A stretch of 64,000 bases of DNA from Pseudomonas sp. ERMR1:02. Its GTDB lineage: Bacteria; Pseudomonadota; Gammaproteobacteria; Pseudomonadales; Pseudomonadaceae. Positions within the stretch are counted from its first letter, which is position 1, and each line of letters starts with the position of its first letter. The stretch is from the NCBI RefSeq assembly GCF_002277815.1, contig NZ_NKJI01000010.1:1-64000 (forward strand). Direction: 5' to 3'. The translations under genes were made by a program, and so were the position numbers. Positions 19,307-27,411 of this stretch are shown piece after piece. Below the pieces are notes generated by a model, which saw nothing but the letters and a program-made list of their open reading frames with translations, was not told the origin of the DNA and ran no database searches.

Positions 19307-21093
19307 CTGCCCTTCAGGCGATAACGCCCCACGTTCTGTTGTCTGTCGTCGATGCCATCAACAGCGATGCACGCACCCACACAGACAGCAGCTGGGTGCT
19401 GCATCCAGAAGGAGAATGGTCGCTACGGTTTTCCGCGCGTCTTTCCGTACCGGCGACCGACTTTGTGCCAAACGAATCGATCTGGCACCTGGTGGTCTGG
19501 ACAACCCCAATGGGGAGACAGCTCACGTTTATCCGGATGCTACTCACGGTATCACCGCTACATTCCCTCATCAGGATTGCAACGGCGAAGCGTATCCACC
19601 GCGTCACTGGAGGCTCGGCAAACCATGCTTGGAAAAACCTATCGGCGTTTTCAATCGTACTAGTTGGTCGAACGAACCTCGCAACCTGGCCGAACGCTTG
19701 CCCTGGTTGCTGCAGCGTTTGTTGAACTGGATTGACGCGGCGGCAAGCGATTCCCTTAGCGTTGAGGGAGACCCACTTGAACTGCCGGCATTACCCGGGC
19801 AATCCCTCTTTCCCCTGTTGGGATTTCGAGAAATCGCTAGCGACCTTTCGCAGTGGATGCCTCATCATGGGAGCTGGGGTACGCAAGCACAAGCCCGTTG
19901 CGAGGGGCCGATAGCACCCGGGTCATAACGGCATTCCAACTGCCCGACGGCGAAATCATCAGGACCATTGAATGGTCGCCTTCGATGCTGGGCAAAGGAC
20001 GTACATCCGATGCCGTATAGCTTGTCTTACCTGAGATTCCAGTCACGCGCCCCTGGCAAGCGCCTACATCTTGGCTGGAGCTGAATGAACGGCTAGCGGC
20101 TAACCACATCAATCTTGAAAAACTACTCGTTGAAATGGGGAGCGCGGTTAGGCGAAGTCTTCGGAGAGCCCCTTCCTGGGTACTACTTCTCGGATTCCCG
20201 ATCGCGGAGCAGGTCGGGTTAGCACCATCCCGATTGCACTGGCTCGCGATTAGATCCCCCTCACTCGCCAGCAAGACAGCGCGGCGAAAGGGTTTCAGGT
20301 CCTGCGAGCGCAACCATCGCAACTGGGATGCTGAGATTGCTACGTCCAAGGAACCCTTGAAGTGGCAGCGAACAGCCAACTGGGCCTCCGACCAACTGCG
20401 AACGAGGGGGCTGCCGAGAATGAGATGTGCGGGCGCCGAATTCTTCTGATAGGTGCAGGTTCCCTCGGAAGCTCAGTCGCGGAGAACCTCCTCCGCATGG
20501 GCGTTTGCGAACTGGGCATTCTGGATTATGACTGGGTGATGATGGGCAATCTCAGTCGCCATACACTCTCCATGCAGGCTGTGGGACACAAGAAGGCCAA
20601 GGCTCTTGCTGCTCACCTCAACGAATGCATGCCCGATGCAAAGGCCAAGGCGTTTGATACTGTGTTTCCGCCCCACAACGAACAGCTGAAACAAGCAGTC
20701 AGAAGCTATGACGTGATTGTCGACTGCACGGGTGACGATGAAGTATTGGATGCTCTGGCTTCGTTCGACTGGAAAAGTGAAAAGCTCTTTGTGAGCCTAG
20801 CAATGACGTGGCGAGCGGAAGGCCTTTTCGCGTATGCGGCTTCCGAATCAAGTTTTCCGGCCATAGATGCCAAGTCCCAATTTGCGGCCTCTCCCACCCC
20901 GCCACTCAACGAGTCAGACGCACAGATTGAAGGCATTGGATGCTGGCATGCGGTATTCCCTGCGACTGCTGATGATGTTCAGCTATGGGGAGCGATTGGT
21001 AGCAAATTCATCCGTAGGGCAGTTTTGAGTCCAGGACGGCGCTATGAGTATTTCCGGCAGATGTCGGACGGCACAGTCGAGCGCGCAAAATGA
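19303..21093 (+). pseudogene. cap2: Cap2 (E2-E1 ubiquitin-transferase-like CBASS protein), three frameshifts and an amber stop
   Basis: Begins at a TTG (19303) overlapping the cyclase TGA. Segments in order: an E2-like domain with FPHQDCNGE (candidate E2 cysteine), an adenylation linker (FQLPDGEIIRTIEWSPSMLG; PLKWQRTANWASDQLRTRG) and an E1/ThiF domain (RILLIGAGSLGSSVAENLLR, with GIGCWHAVFPAT holding the candidate E1 cysteine). Frames change near 19505, 19865 and 20406 (a G5 run), and a TAG stands at 20018-20020. Restored length is about 597 residues, normal for Cap2. In intact systems Cap2 conjugates the cyclase C-terminus to cellular targets and primes it. As read here no full Cap2 can be made; the largest open piece is the E1 domain from 20362. 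Confidence 0.9.
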
Positions 21094-21590
21094 ACGATTC
21101 CGTTCCGCTGTCATTTTCGAGCCCTAGTGCCCCATACACTGTTACCCTTGAGGCTACAGTCTTGAGCAAGATGGTGAGTGACTGCACCCGGGCAGGAGCA
21201 CACGAAACAGGCGGCATCCTGATAGGTAATTACAGTAGCGACGGGAGCATTGCCCTGATCTCGGAGATTACGTCACACCCCAAGGACTCGATCAGCAGCT
21301 CAGTAACCTTCCAACGCGGAATCATCGGACTGAAAGAATTGCTCGCCGCGCGTTGGGATGAAGGTTTTCACTACGTCGGTGAGTGGCACTATCATCCTGG
21401 CGGCTCACCGGAACCAAGTGGCCCCGATATACATGCCATGCGATCCATCGCGACAAACGCCAAATATTCGTGTCGAGAACCGATTCTGATCATATTAGGT
21501 GGACGGCCCCCACGAGAAGTAAAGCTCAGTGTCACAGTTTTTCAGGCCAATAGGCCAAGCGTTAGATTAAATCCATTCTACTACCTTTGA
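21090..21590 (+). CDS. cap3: Cap3, JAB/JAMM isopeptidase of CBASS
   Basis: An intact 166-residue protein whose ATG overlaps the cap2 stop (ATGA), a sign of translational coupling. The JAMM motif is complete: Glu39 (HETGGILIGNY), His100 and His102 in GEWHYHPGG, Ser110 and Asp113 in EPSGPD. Cap3 removes Cap2-made conjugates from the cyclase and so restrains the system. It closes the operon; no further gene follows before the non-coding stretch at 21594. Confidence 0.93.
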   Translation: MNDSVPLSFSSPSAPYTVTLEATVLSKMVSDCTRAGAHETGGILIGNYSSDGSIALISEITSHPKDSISSSVTFQRGIIGLKELLAARWDEGFHYVGEWHYHPGGSPEPSGPDIHAMRSIATNAKYSCREPILIILGGRPPREVKLSVTVFQANRPSVRLNPFYYL

Positions 21591-21593
21591 ATC

Positions 21594-21911
21594 GCCCCGC
21601 CTTTCCTGCCGGTTGTTCAACCTAAATGCCATCCTAATACGGTTAGTTCAACCGACGGCCGCTTCTTGCCCAGAGTGTGTAAAAACGCTTCATAAAAATT
21701 GAAGTGTGCGCGTCTATGTTAAATCTGAAATTTATCGGCACGTCAGCAGATGTGGATTTCGCGTAGAAGCGCGATTTTCAGTCCGGTTTTGAGTACCTGC
21801 CGCGCTCAAAAACGTATTTACACAGCCTCGGCCGATTTCAGCCTTTATCGGGAGCCTAAAACTAACTGCATCGACTTGCTTTTTATCGGCCCGAGGATGC
21901 CGACTTCACCC
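21594..21911. repeat. Gene-free stretch with MITE-like inverted repeat
   Basis: No convincing gene. TGTGTAAAAACG (21676-21687) recurs inverted with one mismatch at 21813-21824, bounding about 149 bp. The arrangement resembles a miniature inverted-repeat element or an IS end remnant. No transposase fragment was seen. Confidence 0.35.
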
Positions 21912-22784
21912 TCAGGAATCGGACATTGTCGCCACGGGCTTCCGGGATCTTGGCCTACGCTTGGTCACGGGAGCCTGGCGTAGCTGGATCAGTTGTTGCT
22001 CCAGCGTATCGCCACGGGCCTGCTGCGCCGCGGCACGCTGCTGGGTTTGACTGAGCTCGGTTTGGGTCGACTCCAATCGCCGTTGTAACAGCTCGAAATT
22101 CCGCCCGGCTTCCTTAAATTGGGCCGTAACGGCTTTGCCCTCCTCCCGGGCGCGGTCGACCTCGCGGTGCGCGCGATCCTCTACACCGCGCACGTAACTC
22201 TCCTGCGCCACGCGCTCCTGCTCGGCCTTGAGCCGCAGCGCCTGCAGATCCTGCTGCAACGTCTGGTTGTCTTGCTGCGCTTCACGGCGCTCGTGCAGCA
22301 AACCTTCACGCTGCTGCTGCAAGTCCTCGATCTGCGTCTGGCGTTGGGACAGCAGCAGCTCCAGATCTGCCAGACGCAACTCGGCCGCCTGACGCCCAGC
22401 CAAAGCCTCGGCCGCCTGCTGGCGAAACTGTGCCGCGTCCTGACGCGCCTGTTCCTCGACCGCCGCGACCCGTTCGCGCTCGGCAGTCAGGACCTCACGT
22501 TGTTCCGCAAAGGCCTGCTCAGCGACACCCTGCGCCAGGTGGATCGCCTGTTGCCACACCGCGACAAAGGCTTGCGACACCTCGCCGGGCAGTGTCGGCA
22601 GGCGGGTCTCGCCATTCAGCCGTCCGGCCAGACGCGCCCACCATTGATCGAGCAGGCCGCCAACCCGTGCCGGGCTGCCGCGACCCAGTTCTAGGCGCAC
22701 ACGCTCCACGGTCGGCCGTTCGCCGCGCGCCAACACCGCATCCGCCGCCGCATATACCTCGTGTTCCGGTACGCCTACCGCCAT
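21912..22784 (-). CDS. tnpT: TnpT-like / KfrA-type coiled-coil DNA-binding protein
   Basis: A 290-residue protein with an N-terminal KfrA-type DNA-binding region (VYAAADAVLARGERPTVERV) and a long Gln/Glu/Arg-rich coiled coil from about residue 85 to 270, ending in a basic tail (TKRRPRSRKP). It is transcribed divergently from a tyrosine recombinase gene, the layout of tnpT-tnpS in Tn4651-type Tn3-family transposons, where TnpT assists TnpS in resolving cointegrates. Four CCCTG units lie directly in front of the ATG and supply a run of AGGG on the coding strand. A plain KfrA plasmid protein is the alternative. Confidence 0.7.
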   Translation of the reverse strand: MAVGVPEHEVYAAADAVLARGERPTVERVRLELGRGSPARVGGLLDQWWARLAGRLNGETRLPTLPGEVSQAFVAVWQQAIHLAQGVAEQAFAEQREVLTAERERVAAVEEQARQDAAQFRQQAAEALAGRQAAELRLADLELLLSQRQTQIEDLQQQREGLLHERREAQQDNQTLQQDLQALRLKAEQERVAQESYVRGVEDRAHREVDRAREEGKAVTAQFKEAGRNFELLQRRLESTQTELSQTQQRAAAQQARGDTLEQQLIQLRQAPVTKRRPRSRKPVATMSDS

Positions 22785-22805
22785 GCCCTGCCCTGCCCTG
22801 CCCTG

Positions 22806-22877
22806 CCCTCCGCTATATTAGGTCTGATAATAGAATGTTATCCGATCTTATTTTTCAATTTATGGAAATATAATACG
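22806..22877. promoter_or_regulatory. Candidate resolution site (rst-like) between tnpT and tnpS
   Basis: A short AT-rich stretch in GC-rich surroundings, between divergent genes. It contains GATAA (22826-22830) and TTATC (22838-22842) with a 7-bp spacer, the size of a tyrosine-recombinase core. In Tn4651 the resolution site lies in this interval; assignment here is by position. Confidence 0.4.
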
Positions 22878-23990
22878 TTGAACGTAATAGATCTTACAGA
22901 TCAATTGCCCTTGGTCGACACTGCCCCGCTGGACCCGCATTTTCTGGCGCTTAACGCTCAGGAAGCGGCGGCGGCGTTTATCGCTGCCGGCACCGCAGCG
23001 AATACCGTGCGCAGCTACCGCAGCGCCCTCGCCTACTGGTCAGCCTGGCTGCAACTGCGCTATGGCCAGGTGCTGGGTGGCGCGCCGCTGCCGACCGCGG
23101 TGGTGATTCAGTTTGTTGTTGATCATTTGGCTCGGCCCCTGGCTGATGGCGGCTGGACGCACCTGCTACCGCCCGGCATCGACGCGACGTTGGTCAAGGC
23201 GCGGGTCAAAAACAAACCCGGCGCATTGGCGTACAACACGGTCAATCACCGCTTGGTCGTGCTGGGCAAATGGCACCGGATCAATGGTTGGGACAGCCCC
23301 ACGGAAGCATCGGCGTTGAAGACCCTATTGCGCGAAGCGCGCAAGGCGCAATCGCGTCAGGGCATAAACGTGCGCAAGAAGACGGCCCTGGTGCTCGAAC
23401 CCTTGCAGGCGCTGCTCGCCACCTGCGATGACGGTATGCGCGGCATTCGTGATCGAGCCCTGTTGCTATTAGCCTGGAGTGGCGGTGGCCGGCGGCGTTC
23501 CGAGGTGGTCGGCCTGCAGGTCGGCGATGTGCGGCCGCTGGATGCCGACACCTGGCTGTATAGCCTGGGCGCCACTAAGACCGACACCGACGGCACCCGT
23601 CGCGAGAAGCCGCTACGCGGCCCGGCAGCACACGCCCTCGCCGCCTGGCTGGCCGCGGCACCCGCCACGCACGGACCGCTGTTTCGCCGGTTATACAAAG
23701 GCGGCAAGATCGGCACCAGCGCATTGTCGGCAGATCAGGTCGCGCGCATCGTGCAACGTCGGGCGAAGCTGGCAGGCTTGGAGGGGGATTGGGCGGCGCA
23801 CAGCTTGAGATCCGGCTTCGTGACCGAAGCCGGGCGGCAAGGAGTGTCGCTCGGTGAAGTGATGGCCATGACTGAGCACCGTAGCGTCGCCACAGTGATG
23901 GGTTACTTTCAGGCGGGCTCATTGCTAAACAGTCATGCGGCAAATTTACTGAACGATGAGCCGGCGAGAGATGTGCAAACGCCACTTTAG
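22878..23990 (+). CDS. tnpS: TnpS-like tyrosine recombinase (cointegrate resolution)
   Basis: A phage-integrase-family protein of about 370 residues; start taken at TTG 22878 because the longer frame upstream runs through the CCCTG repeat and the tnpT leader. It has a SAM-like core-binding domain (AANTVRSYRSALAYWSAWLQ) and a complete catalytic domain: Arg in SGGGRRRSEVVGL, HSLRSGF, and His/Tyr in TEHRSVATVMGYF. Paired with the TnpT-like gene it forms a Tn4651-type resolution module. No Tn3-family tnpA is in the window, so the module may be an orphan of a larger transposon. Confidence 0.75.
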   Translation: MNVIDLTDQLPLVDTAPLDPHFLALNAQEAAAAFIAAGTAANTVRSYRSALAYWSAWLQLRYGQVLGGAPLPTAVVIQFVVDHLARPLADGGWTHLLPPGIDATLVKARVKNKPGALAYNTVNHRLVVLGKWHRINGWDSPTEASALKTLLREARKAQSRQGINVRKKTALVLEPLQALLATCDDGMRGIRDRALLLLAWSGGGRRRSEVVGLQVGDVRPLDADTWLYSLGATKTDTDGTRREKPLRGPAAHALAAWLAAAPATHGPLFRRLYKGGKIGTSALSADQVARIVQRRAKLAGLEGDWAAHSLRSGFVTEAGRQGVSLGEVMAMTEHRSVATVMGYFQAGSLLNSHAANLLNDEPARDVQTPL

Positions 23991-24364
23991 GAGGCAAAAC
24001 AGTGACTGGTACGAGTCGCCGATAAGATGTACCCTCTTTTCCACCCACACCAGCCTGTCACTAAATAGCTAAACATTAGTTATTATCCGCAACATTATAA
24101 GTACCAAGAAAACAATAACCAAAAAATCTTACGTAAAGCTTAGCGCCTTTGCGCAACAGGTTAATTGAAGTCGCAACACAGCATCTAAAAGCCCAAACAA
24201 ATCCTCTACAAAGGCACGCTCACTCATAAATTTCTTGACACGAGATCGAATGCCGCTAGAGTTACTATAGTATATTATGCATGGACACTGTAGAACCTAT
24301 GTCATCCAGAAAATAAATTACATATCTAGCACTGTCCCGAACACTTCAAATAAAGGAGTTGTAA
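23991..24364. other. Gene-free AT-rich stretch, probable left end of the Tn7-like element
   Basis: No gene. Base composition drops sharply to AT-rich after about 24050. TGTCA at 24056 is a possible terminal TGT. AAACATTAGTTATTATCC nearby resembles AAACATTAGGTTAGGAT near the other end (about 29368), as expected for transposase-binding repeats. GGAG just before 24365 serves the recombinase gene. Confidence 0.35.
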
Positions 24365-25402
24365 ATGGCTCACCTCCTAGATGATGACCCAAAACTCAGA
24401 ATAGAAACTGAGGTCCGCCTTGAAAGAATCAAGGAGCTGAACTGGGAGTTGGAGGTCGGTAAAAAAATAAGAAATCTTCCGGCATTACAGCATTCTAGGA
24501 ATACCGAATTGTCATACCGTGCAGCCATCGATCATTATCGGAATGTAGGTCATTGTTATTTACCCGTCATAATCGAACAGCTGGCTCACTATTTAACTAT
24601 CTGCGCAGAGACAACATCCGTACCAACACTAAGAGTTAGACTGAGTGCAATTTCCGCGTGGCATCGCAAGATGGGCTTCGACGACCCAACCCGTAACACG
24701 AAGATTAGAAACCTCATTAGAGACCTGGCAATGATTAGCGAAAAGAAAAAGAAAGCTACATCGCCATTAAAATTTGAAGAACTGCAGACAATTGTAGACC
24801 ATCTTGATAGCGTTATCTTTCAGCTAAAAAAAGAAACTGCCCGCTCGCCATCGCAAGACAGCAAGCTATTGCGTTGTTATCGTGACAAATCCCTAATACT
24901 TTTTGGGTTCTGGCGTGGATTTCTTAACCATCAACTTTCCGGGCTTGTCGTTGAGCAATTAAATATCGTTCCTAATCAAGGCATGACCATCTTGGCTCAT
25001 GACCCATCCTCGCAAAGTCTAAGAGATTTTTTTACGCCATTTTTGAAACATTACTGCCCGGTAAAAGCTCTGCAAGACTGGCTGAGCATTGGGGAAATTA
25101 GTCATGGTCCGATTTTCAGGGGAATCGATCGCTGGGGAACTATTGACTCTGCCAGCCTTAACTCACGCTCAATTACACTCATAGTGAGAAGTTGGATAGA
25201 GGAAGTTGGCTTAAACGTGGATTTTACGGGGCATAGTCTACGACGTGGTTTCGCGTCTTGGGCGGTGAAAATGGGGTGGGATATCAAATCAATATTGGAA
25301 TATGTAGGTTGGGCTCAACTCAGCCAGCACCACGACGCCCTTGTCAAAAGCACGCCAAGCTTACAAGCTTTTTTAACATGCGATATTGATATATTAGAAT
25401 AA
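24365..25402 (+). CDS. Tyrosine-recombinase-fold protein lacking catalytic Arg-I, Lys and Tyr
   Basis: An intact 345-residue protein with a core-binding domain (NTELSYRAAIDHYRNVGHCY) and a phage-integrase-like C-terminal domain ending near residue 340. The box II motif is kept (TGHSLRRGFASWAVKMGWDI). The box I arginine position reads GFWRGFLNHQL where active relatives have GF-Arg-xx-E-L. The beta-hairpin lysine is not apparent, and no tyrosine stands about ten residues after the VGW that replaces the second histidine. It is therefore probably not a working recombinase. Its 3' end overlaps the 3' end of tniQ by 88 bases in the opposite direction, so it travels with the transposon. A role in target recognition or as an accessory DNA-binding factor is possible (inference). 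Confidence 0.7.
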   Translation: MAHLLDDDPKLRIETEVRLERIKELNWELEVGKKIRNLPALQHSRNTELSYRAAIDHYRNVGHCYLPVIIEQLAHYLTICAETTSVPTLRVRLSAISAWHRKMGFDDPTRNTKIRNLIRDLAMISEKKKKATSPLKFEELQTIVDHLDSVIFQLKKETARSPSQDSKLLRCYRDKSLILFGFWRGFLNHQLSGLVVEQLNIVPNQGMTILAHDPSSQSLRDFFTPFLKHYCPVKALQDWLSIGEISHGPIFRGIDRWGTIDSASLNSRSITLIVRSWIEEVGLNVDFTGHSLRRGFASWAVKMGWDIKSILEYVGWAQLSQHHDALVKSTPSLQAFLTCDIDILE

Positions 25403-26538
25403 ATTTGAAACTCGCTTAGTAATTCGTTCAAAGCACAGGGGGCCGTTGTAAATTTCAAGCATTGATCTCGGCCTACAGTTGAATATGTGGCGATGCGGTC
25501 AATGTACCAGCTTTTCAAGGGAATATCGGTCGGACCACAGATTACCGCATATAACCACCCCCTGGAGTCGGGAACAAGCGCACCCAATCTAGCGCTACTA
25601 TCAGCAATTACTCCCCATAAAAAATCGGAATTAGGATAATCCAACAGATAAGAGGCGATGGCCATAGCGACTAAGCGAATAAACGGATCAACCCCCTCGC
25701 AGGCACGATCAATGAGAGAAGCCACATCCTCACGTGACCCTTGATTATACTGGTATTCAGGGCGCCAAAAAAACACATTAAATAACTGATATGCATACGC
25801 TGGAGGATCAATGCCTTTGACGTGACGCCTCAACAACAGATTTAATAAATCTAAAATCATAGTGACTCGCTCTGGGGGGGTCTCTAGCCCAGGGATCGAG
25901 TAATAGGATGCTATCTCAGCCTGAACGGGTGACGCCATTTTACTGAATACAGTCAGCGCGAGTTGCATTTCAGGATACTTATTCGGACCACGACCGCAGA
26001 GTAACTCAAAATTGGAAAACGGCACCAGATTTCCAAAGAGATCATTGTCTGAATGCGATTTACTTTGACCATCAATTACCATTTTCATTGCTGCAATGGA
26101 GCGATCAACAACGTTAAGTACGCAGTATTGCCCTGTGAGCGGTCGCATGACGCTGTAGTGTTTATCACAAAGGAGATACCACCAATGCAGCCAATTGCGC
26201 CTCCAAACAGGGACTCGAGTAAAGGCTAGATCTTCAATTGCGCACTGTGGACAAAAATGAATACGGTTGCGATGAGTGGGCAACGTCCACCAACACTCTG
26301 CAGCGCTTTGCGAGATCAAGTTCGGCACTGGAATTGGCAAGTATTCCTGTAGGGTCACTATATCCTGCAACGAATAGAAATAATCCAGGTCGCTATAATT
26401 CTGTTTGCTTTGAATAAAATGCCGGAGGCCTACCGAGTTAGCTTGACTACTTGGTGTTTTGGCGTAAAAAATCTGGCGACAAATCCACGATGAAACGGAT
26501 TCGTCAGTGTGAAATTCACTCACAATGCAGCCCATCAA
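25315..26538 (-). CDS. tniQ: TniQ/TnsD-type target-selection protein
   Basis: A 407-residue TniQ protein. The N-terminus has the family's SVSSWICR motif and the zinc-finger region (RIHFCPQCAIEDLAFTRVPV, then WLHWWYLLCDKHY, giving Cys-x2-Cys and Cys-x2-His). A C-terminal domain of about 230 residues is unrecognised. TniQ links target DNA to the TniB ATPase in Tn7-like transposition. Its start overlaps the end of tniB by 23 bases. Confidence 0.85.
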   Translation of the reverse strand: MMGCIVSEFHTDESVSSWICRQIFYAKTPSSQANSVGLRHFIQSKQNYSDLDYFYSLQDIVTLQEYLPIPVPNLISQSAAECWWTLPTHRNRIHFCPQCAIEDLAFTRVPVWRRNWLHWWYLLCDKHYSVMRPLTGQYCVLNVVDRSIAAMKMVIDGQSKSHSDNDLFGNLVPFSNFELLCGRGPNKYPEMQLALTVFSKMASPVQAEIASYYSIPGLETPPERVTMILDLLNLLLRRHVKGIDPPAYAYQLFNVFFWRPEYQYNQGSREDVASLIDRACEGVDPFIRLVAMAIASYLLDYPNSDFLWGVIADSSARLGALVPDSRGWLYAVICGPTDIPLKSWYIDRIATYSTVGRDQCLKFTTAPCALNELLSEFQIYSNISISHVKKACKLGVLLTRASWCWLS

Positions 26539-27397
26539 GAATCGGGATGGTTTTTGCCAGTTTTAGCATCTCCAGATCGACTTTTTCATGCCCCTCCTTT
26601 ATCGACCAAATTGCCGCGCGCCTTACACGCTTGACAATACTATCTAAAATCCCACCTGTTTCATTTATCAAATAGGTTGCAACAGGCGCTGTATGCAATT
26701 CAGATTTAAACCTAAGTGGAAGCGTACCTTGAAATGAGTTAAGGAACGAGCGAAGCTCGGCTTTATCGAGCCATCTTTTTAACTCGAAGTTATCGAACCT
26801 CCTTTGGATCTGTGGGTCTGACTCAACCACGTTTTGGCAATCGCCGGTACCGATACATATAAGTACCAATCCATACGGCCAAGCGGAAAGTTCCTTTAAC
26901 CATTTTATGTTTTTTCTTATATCCGTAGGCCTGCAAAGTAACATGTCGTTTAACTCATCAATTACCAGCGCCCGAATTCCATTCATACGGATAGCCTGCA
27001 AAAGCGCATATTCGTTACTATCCAGTCGCAGATTGCCAATTGAAGTTAAAGCCGCAACTGTGGAATCCACAAATTTTCGATGATTGTCAGTTTCCTTGTC
27101 TTGAAGACTTAGTGAAACCACACATGACTTTGCCCCAGAAGCTATTCCATATGTTTTGTCTATTTTTTGAAATAACGCTGTTTTACCCATTCCGGGGTTT
27201 GAATGGACGAGAATACAAGGCGCTTGAATACCTATTGGTATCTGCAAAAACTGATCGATAACGGCCAATATGTATGCTGCCGTTGGATAGTTCACCCAAA
27301 CGTCTTCATAGATAGCTTGATATCGTTTAATAACGCTTTCTGAAACTAACGCTCGCCTGGCTTCAAGCACATGAGAAAATTCTTCTTGCATATCCAT
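26516..27397 (-). CDS. tniB: TniB/TnsC-type AAA+ ATPase
   Basis: An intact 293-residue ATPase with Walker A SNPGMGKT (residues ~66-73), Walker B ALVIDEL (~145-151), the sensor region LVLICIGTGDCQN and an arginine pair in QIQRRFDNFEL. TniB polymerises on target DNA and activates the transposase. It starts 15 bases after the transposase stop in the same operon. Confidence 0.88.
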   Translation of the reverse strand: MDMQEEFSHVLEARRALVSESVIKRYQAIYEDVWVNYPTAAYILAVIDQFLQIPIGIQAPCILVHSNPGMGKTALFQKIDKTYGIASGAKSCVVSLSLQDKETDNHRKFVDSTVAALTSIGNLRLDSNEYALLQAIRMNGIRALVIDELNDMLLCRPTDIRKNIKWLKELSAWPYGLVLICIGTGDCQNVVESDPQIQRRFDNFELKRWLDKAELRSFLNSFQGTLPLRFKSELHTAPVATYLINETGGILDSIVKRVRRAAIWSIKEGHEKVDLEMLKLAKTIPILDGLHCE

Positions 27398-27411
27398 CTA
27401 ACCATCCTCAC

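Noticed and set aside
22119..22694. Plus-strand 191-codon ORF within tnpT
   Set aside because: It is the antisense of a Gln/Glu-rich coiled-coil gene; its Leu/Gln bias is the expected complement pattern.
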